Shown piece by piece: positions 28,586 to 37,949 of a stretch of DNA of 64,000 nucleotides. The position numbers and the translations under genes were made by a program. The notes below the pieces were generated by a model. The model did no database searches and had not been told where the DNA came from. It was given only the letters and a program-made list of their open reading frames with translations. Position 1 is the stretch's first letter. Every line of letters begins with the position of its first letter. This DNA is from Photobacterium ganghwense (GTDB taxonomy: Bacteria > Pseudomonadota > Gammaproteobacteria > Enterobacterales > Vibrionaceae): NCBI RefSeq assembly GCF_003025595.1, contig NZ_PYMI01000001.1:558001-622000 (forward strand), given 5' to 3'.

Positions 28586-31500
28586 ATGATGAAATCACAA
28601 TCCATACTGTCATTACCTTTACCCGCTCAGCCCGGCGATAACCGTTACATCGGCAATGTTTCCGGCGCCGCACTGGCTCTGTCAGTCGCAGAGCTGACTC
28701 AGGATCACCGTGGTGCTATTCTGGCCGTAGTACCAGATACCCAGACTGCCTTGCGGCTTCAGCCGGAAATCAGCCAGTTTACCCACGCGGAGGTCAGCGT
28801 ATTCCCGGACTGGGAGACCCTGCCATACGATAACTTCTCGCCGCATCAGGACATTATTTCCGACCGGCTGTCACGCCTGTATGCCCTGCCCACCCAGAAA
28901 TCAGGGGTGGTACTGGTGCCAATCAGCACCCTGCTGCAGCGTCTGACACCTCAGTCTTTCATACGTCAGCATGCACTGATGGTATCGAAAGGCGATCGGT
29001 TATCACTCGAAAAACTGCGTCTGCAACTGGAAACGTCCGGTTACCGCCATGTGGATCAGGTGATGGAACACGGCGAATACGCCAGCCGTGGTTCCTTGCT
29101 GGATCTGTTCCCTATGGGCAGTGACCAGCCTTACCGGATTGATTTCTTCGATGATGAAGTGGACTCGATCCGTCAGTTCGAACCGGAAACCCAGCGTTCA
29201 ACCGGTGAAATTGAGCAGATTCGTCTGTTACCTGCACACGAATTCCCGACTGACGAGTTGGCAATCGAAAACTTCCGGATGCGCTGGCGCGAACGATTTG
29301 AAGCTCGCCGTGAGCCCGAATCGATCTACCAGCAAGTCAGCAAACGAACCTGGCCGGCCGGTATCGAGTACTGGCAACCCCTGTTTTTTGACCAGACCGA
29401 AACCTTGTTTGACTACCTGCCGGACAACAGCCTGCTGATCACTATCGGTGAACTGGAGCCTGCAGTTGACCAGTTTCTCAAAGATGCCGAGTACCGCTAC
29501 GATCAGCGCCGGGTCGACCCACTGCGCCCGCTTCTGCCGCCGAGTGAACTGTGGCTGGCAAAAGACGAGCTGTTTGCCAAGTTTAAAACGCTACCGCAAA
29601 TCCGCTTCCGCCGTGACGCGGAGCCGGAAAAAGCCGGTCGGTTTAACCCGGCACTGCGCCCGGTTCCAGCCCTGACAATCAACCACCAGTTGAAAGAGCC
29701 ACTGGCAGAGTTACGCCGATTTATTGAAAGCTTTACCGGCAAAATTATTTTCTCCGTGGCCTCAGAAGGTCGACGCGAGGCCCTGCTGGATCTGCTGGCA
29801 CGCATCAAACTCCGGCCAATGGTGTGCTCATCTCTGAGCGAAGCTATTGAGGCTCCCGGCCAGTTCAGCCTGATCATTGGCGCTGCCGAACAAGGCTTTA
29901 TCCTGGATGAGCCGTCTGTGGCGTTAATCTGCGAAAGCGATCTGCTGGGCGAACGTGTCGTACAGAAACGCCGCCGGGAAGATAAAAAGATCGTCAACAC
30001 TGACACCATTATCCGTAACCTGGCTGAGCTGCAAATCGGCCAGCCGGTGGTACATATCGATCACGGCATCGGCCGTTATCAGGGCCTGCAAACCCTGGAA
30101 GCCGGAGGGATCACCACTGAATACGTCACCCTTGAATACCAGGGCGGGGCAAAACTGTATGTACCCGTAGCATCACTGCACTTGATCAGCCGCTACTCCG
30201 GTGGGGCCGAAGAAAGTGCGCCGATTCACAAACTGGGGGGTGAAGCCTGGGCCAAAGCGCGTAAGAAAGCCGCTGAAAAAGTCCGAGATGTGGCGGCAGA
30301 GCTACTGGATGTTTACGCCAAGCGCGAGCTCAAACCCGGCTTTAAATTCAAACTGGATCGGGAAGCATACGCAGACTTCTGCACCGGATTCCCGTTCGAA
30401 GAAACCCATGATCAGGCGCTGGCCATTAACGCGGTTTTGTCTGATATGTGCCAGGCCAAAGCCATGGATCGTCTGGTGTGTGGTGATGTGGGCTTTGGTA
30501 AAACCGAAGTGGCCATGCGTGCGGCTTTTGTGGCTGTTGATAACAGCAAGCAGGTCACGGTTCTGGTTCCGACCACCTTGCTGGCACAGCAGCACTTTGA
30601 AAACTTCCGCGATCGCTTCGCGAATACCCCGGTTCGGGTCGAAGTCTTGTCACGGTTTAAAACCGCGAAAGAACAGAAGCAGATCCTGGCTGACGTGGCC
30701 GAAGGCAAAATTGATATCCTGATTGGTACCCATAAGCTACTTAATGCCGAAGTGCGTTACCACGATCTCGGCCTGTTGATCGTCGATGAAGAGCACCGTT
30801 TCGGGGTTCGCCAGAAAGAGAAACTGAAAGCGCTGCGGGCCGATGTCGACATTCTGACCCTTACGGCTACGCCAATTCCGCGTACCCTGAATATGGCCAT
30901 GAGCGGCATGCGGGATCTGTCAATCATCGCCACTCCGCCCGCCCGTCGTCTGGCAATTAAGACCTTTGTTCGTGAAAAAGACGAAACGCTGGTTCGTGAA
31001 GCAGTGTTGCGTGAGGTAATGCGCGGTGGTCAGGTTTACTTCCTGCATAACGACGTTGATTCTATTGAAAAAACAACCGAAGAGCTGAGCCAGCTGATCC
31101 CCGAAGCGCGCATCACTTTCGCTCATGGCCAGATGCGCGAGCGTGAGCTGGAAAAAATCATGAGTGATTTTTACCACCAGCGCTATAACCTGCTGGTGTG
31201 TACCACCATTATTGAAACCGGTATCGACGTTCCGACAGCCAACACTATTATCATAAACCGGGCAGATCACCTGGGTCTGGCACAGCTCCACCAGCTGCGC
31301 GGACGTGTCGGCCGTTCTCACCATCAGGCCTATGCTTACCTGTTAACACCGCATCCGAAGCGAATGACCAAAGATGCCGTCAAACGCCTTGATGCCATCG
31401 CTTCGCTGGAAGATCTGGGCGCGGGCTTCACGCTGGCGACCCACGATCTGGAGATTCGTGGTGCCGGCGAACTGCTGGGCGACGAACAAAGCGGTCAGAT

Positions 31501-32044
31501 CCAGTCGGTCGGCTTTACCTTGTTTATGGAGATGCTGGAGCAAGCTGTCGAAGCCCTGAAAGAGGGTAAAGAGCCATCGCTTGATGACTTGCTGCGCCAG
31601 CAAACGGAAATCGAGCTGCGCCTGCCCGCCTTGCTGCCGGATGACTTTATCCCGGATATCAATACGCGTCTGTCGTTGTACAAGCGTATTGCCAGCGCCG
31701 ACAGTATCGAGCAGCTCGATGAATTGAAAGTTGAACTGATTGACCGCTTCGGCCTGCTGCCTGAGCCGACCAAGAACCTGCTGACCCTCAATAAACTCAA
31801 GCTCAAAGCAGCAAGTGTCGGGGTTCGCCGAATCGAGGCCGGCGAAAAAGGCGGATTTATCGAGTTCAACCCGAATGCCACGATTGATCCAGGCTTCCTG
31901 GTCAGTCTGCTGCAATCGCAGCCACAGCACTTCAGAATGGAAGGGCCGACCAAGCTAAAAGTAACGGCACCAATGAGCGACAGAAAAGACCGCATGGAGT
32001 ACGTCGACGGTCTGATAACAAAACTCGCCGAAAACACAATGTAA
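28586..32044 (+). CDS. mfd: Transcription-repair coupling factor Mfd
   Basis: DNA translocase that removes RNA polymerase stalled at lesions and recruits UvrA. 1152 residues, the usual size. Order: UvrB-homology region (about 1-330, with VFPDWETLPYDNFSPHQDI and GDRLSLEKLR), the RNA polymerase interaction domain (about 470-545, GQPVVHIDHGIGRYQGL), the RecG-like translocase with Walker A GDVGFGKTEVAMRA (about 632), DEEHRFGV, TATPIPRTLNMA, and the TRG/C-terminal domain (RLPALLPDDFIPDINTRLSLY). Two adjacent ATGs are possible starts. It follows the PilZ-like gene by two bases and is followed by csiV. Confidence 0.99.
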   Translation: MMKSQSILSLPLPAQPGDNRYIGNVSGAALALSVAELTQDHRGAILAVVPDTQTALRLQPEISQFTHAEVSVFPDWETLPYDNFSPHQDIISDRLSRLYALPTQKSGVVLVPISTLLQRLTPQSFIRQHALMVSKGDRLSLEKLRLQLETSGYRHVDQVMEHGEYASRGSLLDLFPMGSDQPYRIDFFDDEVDSIRQFEPETQRSTGEIEQIRLLPAHEFPTDELAIENFRMRWRERFEARREPESIYQQVSKRTWPAGIEYWQPLFFDQTETLFDYLPDNSLLITIGELEPAVDQFLKDAEYRYDQRRVDPLRPLLPPSELWLAKDELFAKFKTLPQIRFRRDAEPEKAGRFNPALRPVPALTINHQLKEPLAELRRFIESFTGKIIFSVASEGRREALLDLLARIKLRPMVCSSLSEAIEAPGQFSLIIGAAEQGFILDEPSVALICESDLLGERVVQKRRREDKKIVNTDTIIRNLAELQIGQPVVHIDHGIGRYQGLQTLEAGGITTEYVTLEYQGGAKLYVPVASLHLISRYSGGAEESAPIHKLGGEAWAKARKKAAEKVRDVAAELLDVYAKRELKPGFKFKLDREAYADFCTGFPFEETHDQALAINAVLSDMCQAKAMDRLVCGDVGFGKTEVAMRAAFVAVDNSKQVTVLVPTTLLAQQHFENFRDRFANTPVRVEVLSRFKTAKEQKQILADVAEGKIDILIGTHKLLNAEVRYHDLGLLIVDEEHRFGVRQKEKLKALRADVDILTLTATPIPRTLNMAMSGMRDLSIIATPPARRLAIKTFVREKDETLVREAVLREVMRGGQVYFLHNDVDSIEKTTEELSQLIPEARITFAHGQMRERELEKIMSDFYHQRYNLLVCTTIIETGIDVPTANTIIINRADHLGLAQLHQLRGRVGRSHHQAYAYLLTPHPKRMTKDAVKRLDAIASLEDLGAGFTLATHDLEIRGAGELLGDEQSGQIQSVGFTLFMEMLEQAVEALKEGKEPSLDDLLRQQTEIELRLPALLPDDFIPDINTRLSLYKRIASADSIEQLDELKVELIDRFGLLPEPTKNLLTLNKLKLKAASVGVRRIEAGEKGGFIEFNPNATIDPGFLVSLLQSQPQHFRMEGPTKLKVTAPMSDRKDRMEYVDGLITKLAENTM

Positions 32045-32073
32045 ATTTAGGCACAATTGTGCGGAGTAATCAC

Positions 32074-32904
32074 TTGAAAAACTTGTTCTTTTTTTTGTTG
32101 GTTGTGCTGAGCGGGTCGAGCCTGGCACAACAATTTGATGTGGAAGTTATTGTCTTTAAACGCAATATTGCGCCGGAAAAAGTCGGGGAATCGTGGCCGA
32201 ATCAGCTACCTCCCCTCAACCTGGATGATGCTATCCGTGTGACGACGGCCAGCGCCAGCGAGGACATCGGCAGCGAAAATACCACGGCACAGCTTCAGGC
32301 CAGAGGGATAAACCTGATGCCTGCCGAACAATTTCAGCTAAACACACAGTACGAAGCCCTGAAAAACCACGCTGGTTTCACGCCTCTGGCGCATATCGGC
32401 TGGCGCCAGAATAGCCTGGATCGGGATGTGTCCCCTCAGATCCGTATTACCGGCGGACAGGATTATACCGGCCGCTTTTTGAAAAACGGTGCCCCGGTAC
32501 AACAGTCCGGTATGGACGTGACAACGGATAACCCTGACGCTACGACTGCTCCTAAAGATGCTCTCTTCGAGCTGGACGGGATGATTCGCCTGTATGTCCA
32601 AACGACCCCATTGGTGGATACTACGTTCGACCTGCGCGAACCACACCGCCGGGAAAGGGTCATTGGGACGGACATTGCGGATGATGAGCATGAGACAGCC
32701 ATCGAAGAGGATAACCACCAAGATTCCGGACAGGAAGAAAGCACGGTGCAATTTGGCCATCTTCAGGAAGTGAAAAAACAGGTACAGGTGGATGAATTTT
32801 TGAAGGCTTACCGTCTGGAGCAGACTCGCAAGCTGAGCAATAACGAGGTGCACTACATCGACCACCCGCTCATGGGGCTGCTGATTCAGGTACGAAGTCT
32901 TTAG
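32074..32904 (+). CDS. csiV: CsiV family exported protein
   Basis: Periplasmic protein of the CsiV family, associated with peptidoglycan and cell shape in Pseudomonas. 276 residues. A signal peptide (KNLFFFLLVVLSGSSLAQ) is followed by the family opening FDVEVIVFKRNIAPEKVGE and the SWPNQLPPLNLDDAI segment; a final block reads LSNNEVHYIDHPLMGLLIQVR. I choose the TTG at 32074 because GGAG sits seven bases before it; a GTG at 32059 lies upstream of that site. The acidic stretch around residues 210-240 is low in complexity. It follows mfd by 29 bases and ends with a strong terminator. Confidence 0.85.
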   Translation: MKNLFFFLLVVLSGSSLAQQFDVEVIVFKRNIAPEKVGESWPNQLPPLNLDDAIRVTTASASEDIGSENTTAQLQARGINLMPAEQFQLNTQYEALKNHAGFTPLAHIGWRQNSLDRDVSPQIRITGGQDYTGRFLKNGAPVQQSGMDVTTDNPDATTAPKDALFELDGMIRLYVQTTPLVDTTFDLREPHRRERVIGTDIADDEHETAIEEDNHQDSGQEESTVQFGHLQEVKKQVQVDEFLKAYRLEQTRKLSNNEVHYIDHPLMGLLIQVRSL

Positions 32905-32954
32905 GGATACGGGCTTTTGCTAATGAAATTAGCATCACCTCTATACACTATTTG

Positions 32955-32977
32955 AGGCTGCCCATTGGCAGCCTTTT
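32955..32977 (+). terminator. Terminator of the plzB-like-mfd-csiV unit
   Basis: Eight-base-pair stem AGGCTGCC / GGCAGCCT with loop CATT, then TTTTCTTT. Confidence 0.9.
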
Positions 32978-33165
32978 TCTTTCCAGCCACGTTATTTTAT
33001 CCACCCGCCAGCGCTCCTTTTCAACGCTTTCTTTTGGCACGTGATCGCCTCCCCCTTTGGCCGGAAAATTCCCCTAAGCACTTAGCAAAAAAAGAAAAAC
33101 TCGCTGAGTACATCAACTTGAGGTAACTTTGCTATAAGTGATCACAACGGACGACAGGAGAACAG

Positions 33166-33756
33166 ATGAAATCAGATTTTGCGCTTACTACGCCTCGCCT
33201 GTACCTGCGTCCCTATAAAAATGCGGATCTGCTGGATTTGGTCGATGCGGTTCGCGAGTCTACCGCCAGCCTTAGCCCCTGGCTGACTTGGTGCACGCCG
33301 GATTACAACCAGCACGATGCTCACAGCTGGATTCATGCCAGCGCCCAAAACTGGCTCTATGATGTCAGCTATGAGTTTGCGGTTTTTTCCCGGCACAACG
33401 ACGCCTTTTGCGGCAGCGTTTCTCTCAATAACCTGTCCAGCCTGGTAAATTCTGCTGAGCTGGGTTACTGGATACGCAGTCAGACTCAACGTCAGGGCAT
33501 CGCCACTGAAGCCTGCCTGGTCGTCTCCCGTTTTGCTTTTGAACAACTGGGACTCACCCGGCTGGAAATCGTGACCCATACCGGTAACCTGGCCAGTCAG
33601 CGGACGGCACTAGCCTGCCATGCCAAATTCGAATGTACGGCCAGAAACAGAATTATGATGCATACTCAACCCATCGACGGAATTTTATTTTCGCTGATCC
33701 CATCTGATTTAGCGTCGGCCAAGATTCCTTCGGCACTAAAAGTTTCGCAGCCATAA
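33166..33756 (+). CDS. GNAT N-acetyltransferase of the RimJ/RimL type
   Basis: 196 residues. Acetyl-CoA-dependent transferase related to ribosomal protein acetyltransferases; the substrate is unknown. The family pattern is LTTPRLYLRPYKNADLLDLV, SLSPWLTWCTPDYN, ELGYWIRSQTQRQGIATEA (the Q-x-x-G-I-A acetyl-CoA loop, about 104-122), then LTRLEIVTHTGNLASQRTAL. AGGAGA precedes the ATG. The C-terminal 20 residues look like an extension. Stands alone. Confidence 0.85.
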   Translation: MKSDFALTTPRLYLRPYKNADLLDLVDAVRESTASLSPWLTWCTPDYNQHDAHSWIHASAQNWLYDVSYEFAVFSRHNDAFCGSVSLNNLSSLVNSAELGYWIRSQTQRQGIATEACLVVSRFAFEQLGLTRLEIVTHTGNLASQRTALACHAKFECTARNRIMMHTQPIDGILFSLIPSDLASAKIPSALKVSQP

Positions 33757-33968
33757 ACCGTGCAGTAACCACACCGGTAAGCCAACTATCTCGTTTGTAC
33801 TGCTCTGTCTGACATCGTGAGGCCTCTGCCTGCCTCAAAGAAGGACTTGTGCAGATTCACACGCTTTAATATCAGGCTTTTCCGGGTTACAACGCTTTGT
33901 TACTATGCCTTTTTATGGCTTTTTCAGACACAACGCCTGCACTTTCAGGCAGCGATTGAGGACGTAAC

Positions 33969-34442
33969 GTGTTTAAAATTATCATTACTATTGCCATTAT
34001 CGGCCTGGTCATTTTCTTTATGCAGCGCACCTACAGCAACAAACAAGCCGCAGCAGAGAACGTCACGATCGGGGAAGCCTTCCTGGCCGAAAACCAAACC
34101 AAAGAAGGGGTGAAAACCACAGATTCCGGGTTGCAGTACCTGGTACTTAAAGAAGGCACAGGCACTGTTCACCCGAAAGCCACCGATAAAGTGACTGTGC
34201 ACTACCACGGTACGCTGATTGACGGCACTGTATTCGACAGCTCGGTAGAGCGCGGCGAAACCATTCAGTTCGGTCTGAACCAAGTGATTAAAGGCTGGAC
34301 AGAAGGCCTGCAACTGATGGTTGAAGGAGAGAAAGCCCGCTTCTTTATTCCGGCGGATCTGGCTTACGGCAACCGTGCCATTGGTAAAATTCCGGCAGGC
34401 TCTGTGCTTATTTTTGATGTCGAGCTGTTCAAAATTAACTGA
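33969..34442 (+). CDS. Membrane-anchored FKBP-type peptidyl-prolyl isomerase
   Basis: Catalyses cis-trans isomerisation of prolyl peptide bonds, here probably at the periplasmic face. 157 residues: an N-terminal hydrophobic anchor (about 2-18), a short linker, then an FKBP domain with SGLQYLVLKEGTG, VTVHYHGTLIDGTVFDSSVERG, QVIKGWTEGLQLM, KARFFIPADLAYG and VLIFDVELFKI. The active-site aromatic pattern (YHG, FDSS, IKGW) is intact. GTG start with GAGGA upstream. It converges with ndh on a shared terminator. Confidence 0.93.
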   Translation: MFKIIITIAIIGLVIFFMQRTYSNKQAAAENVTIGEAFLAENQTKEGVKTTDSGLQYLVLKEGTGTVHPKATDKVTVHYHGTLIDGTVFDSSVERGETIQFGLNQVIKGWTEGLQLMVEGEKARFFIPADLAYGNRAIGKIPAGSVLIFDVELFKIN

Positions 34443-34543
34443 TATCTGAACCAGTCAAGGAACGCTATTTGCCTCTTTTTGCCAACCTGCGCGCTAATCC
34501 AGCAGGTTTCTGCTGACTTTAGGCTATTCTGCTTCCGACATAA

Positions 34544-34577
34544 AAAAACCGCCGTTCTGTACCAGACGGCGGTTTTT
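34544..34577. terminator. Bidirectional terminator between the FKBP gene and ndh
   Basis: Stem AAAAACCGCCG / CGGCGGTTTTT with an inner TCTG/CAGA extension; T-runs on both strands. Confidence 0.9.
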
Positions 34578-34719
34578 ATTTTGGCTTAGTCGTTTTTGCA
34601 AAGCTTGTCGGGGTGCCACGTGTCGCGAGTTCAGCATTGTCGCTAACCGGCTACTCCACCACTGAAAATGCTAAGATCAGTACGTATCGCTCAATACCTT
34701 ACGCTCTGCACAGTTTCGA

Positions 34720-36009
34720 TCAGTGCAGTTTCAGGTTCGGACGCAGCACACGGTTGATGCGGCCAACCAGCATCATCAGACCCGTTTTAATCACGCCATG
34801 CAGCGCGATTTGGTGCATGCGGTACAGCGAAATATACACGACACGAGCGATACGCCCCTCGACCATCATCGAACCTTTGGTCAGGTTACCCATCAGGCTA
34901 CCAACCGTCGAGAAACGACTCAGTGAGACCAGCGAGCCATGATCGCTATACACATAAGGCTTCTGATCGCGGTTAGTAATTTTCGCCACGATGTTCGAGA
35001 AACAACGGCTTGCCATCTGGTGAGCAGCCTGAGCACGCGGCGGTACAAAGCTGCCGTCTTCCTGCGCACAAGAAGCCAGGTCACCGATCACGTAAATATC
35101 TTCATCACGGGTAGTTTGCAATGTTGGTTTCACTACCAGCTGATTAATGCGGTTTGTTTCCAGACCGGCAATATCTTTCATGAAATCCGGCGCCTTAATA
35201 CCGGCAGCCCATACCATGATTTGAGCAGGAATGTGCTCGCCGTTCTTGGTGGTCAGGCCGGTACTGTCTGCTTTCGTCACCATAGTGGCAGTACGTACAT
35301 TCACACCCAACTTAGTCAGTTCACTGTGCGCCGCTGCAGAAATGCGAGGTGGCAGTGCAGGCAGAATACGCTCACCCGCTTCGACCAGGTTAACGTTCAG
35401 ACGAGAGCTGTCCAGATCCCCAAAGCCGTAGTTACGCAGCTCTTTCACTGCATTGTGCAGCTCTGCAGACAGCTCAACACCGGTTGCACCCGCCCCGACA
35501 ATAGCAATATCAACAGATTTCTGGTCTTTATTGGCATGCAGTTTCAGGAACTGGTTGTTCATTTCCGTACGGAAACGATGTGCCTGCTCCGGGCTGTCCA
35601 GGAAGATACAGTGTTCACGCACACCTGGGGTATTGAAGTCATTGGACGTCGAGCCAATCGCCAGCACCAGAATGTCGTATTCCAGCTCACGTTCCGGCAT
35701 CAGCAGTTCATCGTGCTCATCATATAGTGCTTCCAGCTTGACCACTTTACGCTCGCGATCGATATCCTGCAGGCTGCCCATCTGGAAATCAAAGCTGTGG
35801 TTTTTAGCATGAGCACGGTAGCTCAGGGCATCGACCCCGGCGTCCATCGAGCCAGTCGCCACTTCGTGCAACAAAGGTTTCCACAGGTGGCTGGCTTTAC
35901 GGTCGACTAAGGTGACCTGCGCACGGCCCTTACGTCCGAGCGTACGGCCTAGCTTGGTTGCTAACTCCAGGCCACCGGCACCACCGCCAACTACGATAAT
36001 TCGCGTCAC
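34720..36009 (-). CDS. ndh: Type II NADH:quinone oxidoreductase
   Basis: Non-proton-pumping NADH dehydrogenase feeding electrons to the quinone pool from the cytoplasmic side of the membrane. 429 residues. The FAD-binding start is [18 protein letters not shown]; the NADH-binding loop is [16 protein letters not shown] near 165-180. [18 protein letters not shown], the [20 protein letters not shown] motif and the C-terminal amphipathic membrane-binding region ([20 protein letters not shown]) are all present. GTG start with AGGAAG upstream. The upstream region has long inverted repeats (36104-36208). Confidence 0.97.
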   Translation of the reverse strand: MTRIIVVGGGAGGLELATKLGRTLGRKGRAQVTLVDRKASHLWKPLLHEVATGSMDAGVDALSYRAHAKNHSFDFQMGSLQDIDRERKVVKLEALYDEHDELLMPERELEYDILVLAIGSTSNDFNTPGVREHCIFLDSPEQAHRFRTEMNNQFLKLHANKDQKSVDIAIVGAGATGVELSAELHNAVKELRNYGFGDLDSSRLNVNLVEAGERILPALPPRISAAAHSELTKLGVNVRTATMVTKADSTGLTTKNGEHIPAQIMVWAAGIKAPDFMKDIAGLETNRINQLVVKPTLQTTRDEDIYVIGDLASCAQEDGSFVPPRAQAAHQMASRCFSNIVAKITNRDQKPYVYSDHGSLVSLSRFSTVGSLMGNLTKGSMMVEGRIARVVYISLYRMHQIALHGVIKTGLMMLVGRINRVLRPNLKLH

Positions 36010-36103
36010 AATAACTTCCTCTTAACTTGTAAAAATTATGGTTCAGCGCCTTAACATCACATTTCATCCTTAAAGAGAGATGCTAATGCGCTGGCTAGCT
36101 GAT

Positions 36104-36208
36104 AAATATCAATAGAACACGGCCTTGCCGGACAGTACTTTCACCACCAAGAAGAAAAACGCCATTATTCAACAAGGTGCAACACAAGACGTTGTGCTAT
36201 TGATATTT
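36104..36208. repeat. 12-bp inverted repeat pair between ndh and ycfP
   Basis: AAATATCAATAG at 36104-36115 and its exact reverse complement CTATTGATATTT at 36197-36208, 81 bases apart. Similarity continues a few bases inward (ACA / TGT) after one mismatch. It lies 95-199 bases upstream of ndh. It could be paired regulator sites or the ends of a small decayed element. Confidence 0.6.
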
Positions 36209-36244
36209 GCAGACGGACCACGCCGCCTGCATGAAGGTAGGAGG

Positions 36245-36787
36245 TTAATGCGTATCTTTGAATGTTTTTATTGTTTGTAGATGTTGGGAGATTTTCTTGA
36301 ACTTATGGGTTTCCTGATCATCCCAGATGATTTCGTAGTAATCACCTAACACATCTTTTGTGTGGCGATTATCTAATACTTCATCTTGAGTTGAAAGTAT
36401 GCAGAGACAATTCCCGGCATTTTTTTTCCGAAAATCTGTAACACATTTTGTCGCAATATCAGCATATTCTTCAGGGCGGTTAATTCTTCCCTCCATTGTT
36501 CGTTCTGGATACAAATTCGGGTTAAAAATCACCTGCTTAATACCGCAAAGAAAACCGATACGTTCTGACCAGTAACCGCCGAGACCCACGCCGCAGATCA
36601 ACGGGTACTCATCATCTGACTGCTCTTTGAGCTTCTGGACTTCTTTAATCAGATGCTGCATATCATGCTTGGGATGCTGGGTGCTGTAACTCACGAAACG
36701 GACATCAGGGTCAATGAATTGAAGCTGTAAAACCTTTTCATGATTTCCGGGGCTGGTGGAATCATAACCGTGCAGATAGATGATCAT
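36245..36787 (-). CDS. ycfP: YcfP family alpha/beta-hydrolase-like protein
   Basis: 180 residues, the family size. Starts [18 protein letters not shown]; the nucleophile-elbow region reads [17 protein letters not shown], in which the usual GxSxGG serine is replaced by Leu, as in other YcfP proteins, so hydrolase activity is doubtful. [20 protein letters not shown] and [17 protein letters not shown] complete the family pattern. GGGAG lies seven bases before the ATG. Conserved neighbour of ndh. Confidence 0.92.
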   Translation of the reverse strand: MIIYLHGYDSTSPGNHEKVLQLQFIDPDVRFVSYSTQHPKHDMQHLIKEVQKLKEQSDDEYPLICGVGLGGYWSERIGFLCGIKQVIFNPNLYPERTMEGRINRPEEYADIATKCVTDFRKKNAGNCLCILSTQDEVLDNRHTKDVLGDYYEIIWDDQETHKFKKISQHLQTIKTFKDTH

Positions 36788-36896
36788 CGCTTCTCCCTGT
36801 CGTATTACATGCTCGACGTTATGGTTTTGAATTTAATCTAACAGGTTTTCCCGGCATTAAAAGGGGAAAAATATGACTCACTTTGCAATTTTCCGG

Positions 36897-37754
36897 CTAC
36901 TGATGAATAAGCACCGCAATATCTTTTCGTAAGTCGACCAACTTATCATTCAGAAACGCATTTTGTTTCCCAGATAGCGTGTGCTGCAAACGCCGCAGCA
37001 ATTCAAACCGCCGCTTGAGGTACAAATCCATCTCGCCACGATAGGTAGTGGTATTGAGCGCGGTGGCATCTCGCAGATACCCGGCCAGCTTTCGGTTGAA
37101 GCCAGCCTGTTTGCGCTCTGTCATCAACTGCTGCCAGCGCTTGAAGTAGTCATCACGCATAGCAATAAAAACCGGTTCCATCTCGATTTGATAACCTGCC
37201 AACTCTGCGAGCAAGGTTTTCTGACTCGAAGACACAGAGCCAATCCAGTTATCCGTAAAGTCCGCCAATCGTTCCGTGCGCTTGGCAATTTTTTGCGCTC
37301 GGCTCTTGCCTTCCCGCTCCCGATCCGCCTGCTGGAATTTTTTCCTGAGATTGATTTCTATCTGGGCGATTTGGCTTTCATCAAGCTGAGAGAGCATTGC
37401 AGCCAGCGGCGTGGCCAGCACTTGTGCCGAGTCCTGACTCAATCCGGTAAACAGTGTGTAGTAGTGCTGCATCTGAGCAAAGGTCACGGGGGATTTGAGA
37501 TCAGCCTGCAAGGCATCAATGGCACGGTGAATTTTGGGGAGTTCCTGACGACGGTGGCGTTCGAGGGCACGTTCCAGATCGGTATCCAGCTGGAGCTGCT
37601 GCTGGCGGGTAAGCGTGACATAGTCAGATACCCGATTAACCAGCCACCAGTCAAGGTTGTTATACGCAAGCCGGGTGGTACATCCAGCCAGGATAATCAC
37701 CAACAGCAACAGTAATATGCTAAACCGGCTGTTATTGTGTCGTTGTCTCGCCAT
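36897..37754 (-). CDS. DUF6279 family lipoprotein
   Basis: 285 residues with a lipoprotein signal peptide (lipobox ILAGC, Cys25) and an almost wholly helical, charged body. The DUF6279 opening TRLAYNNLDWWLVNRVSDYVTL is clear, followed by the LTRQQQLQLDTDLERALERHR helix. Function is unknown. In enterics the slot between thiK and ycfP holds nagZ; here this lipoprotein occupies it. Three TATGACC repeats lie upstream (37775-37812). Confidence 0.85.
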   Translation of the reverse strand: MARQRHNNSRFSILLLLLVIILAGCTTRLAYNNLDWWLVNRVSDYVTLTRQQQLQLDTDLERALERHRRQELPKIHRAIDALQADLKSPVTFAQMQHYYTLFTGLSQDSAQVLATPLAAMLSQLDESQIAQIEINLRKKFQQADREREGKSRAQKIAKRTERLADFTDNWIGSVSSSQKTLLAELAGYQIEMEPVFIAMRDDYFKRWQQLMTERKQAGFNRKLAGYLRDATALNTTTYRGEMDLYLKRRFELLRRLQHTLSGKQNAFLNDKLVDLRKDIAVLIHQ

Positions 37755-37774
37755 GCCCGCCCCTGCTTGTCATC

Positions 37775-37812
37775 TATGACCACATAACTTATGACCACTT
37801 CACTCTATGACC
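37775..37812. repeat. Three direct TATGACC repeats upstream of the DUF6279 lipoprotein gene
   Basis: TATGACC at 37775-37781, 37790-37796 and 37806-37812, spaced 15 and 16 bases, each followed by A and an AT/CA-rich spacer. They begin 21 bases before the gene start on the minus strand. Confidence 0.7.
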
Positions 37813-37949
37813 ATTACGTGTCATTCACTGCGATCGATCGCGTCACATCGCCGTGTTCCTGGCCGCTTGCTGTCATCATTGAATGAGCACGCTATGCGCA
37901 CGGTTTGATCATCAAAGCAAGTTCGCTAAGCCGTAATTGGCGATGCCTG

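Noticed and set aside
34939..35727. 262-codon plus-strand open frame opposite ndh
   Set aside because: Shadow of ndh.
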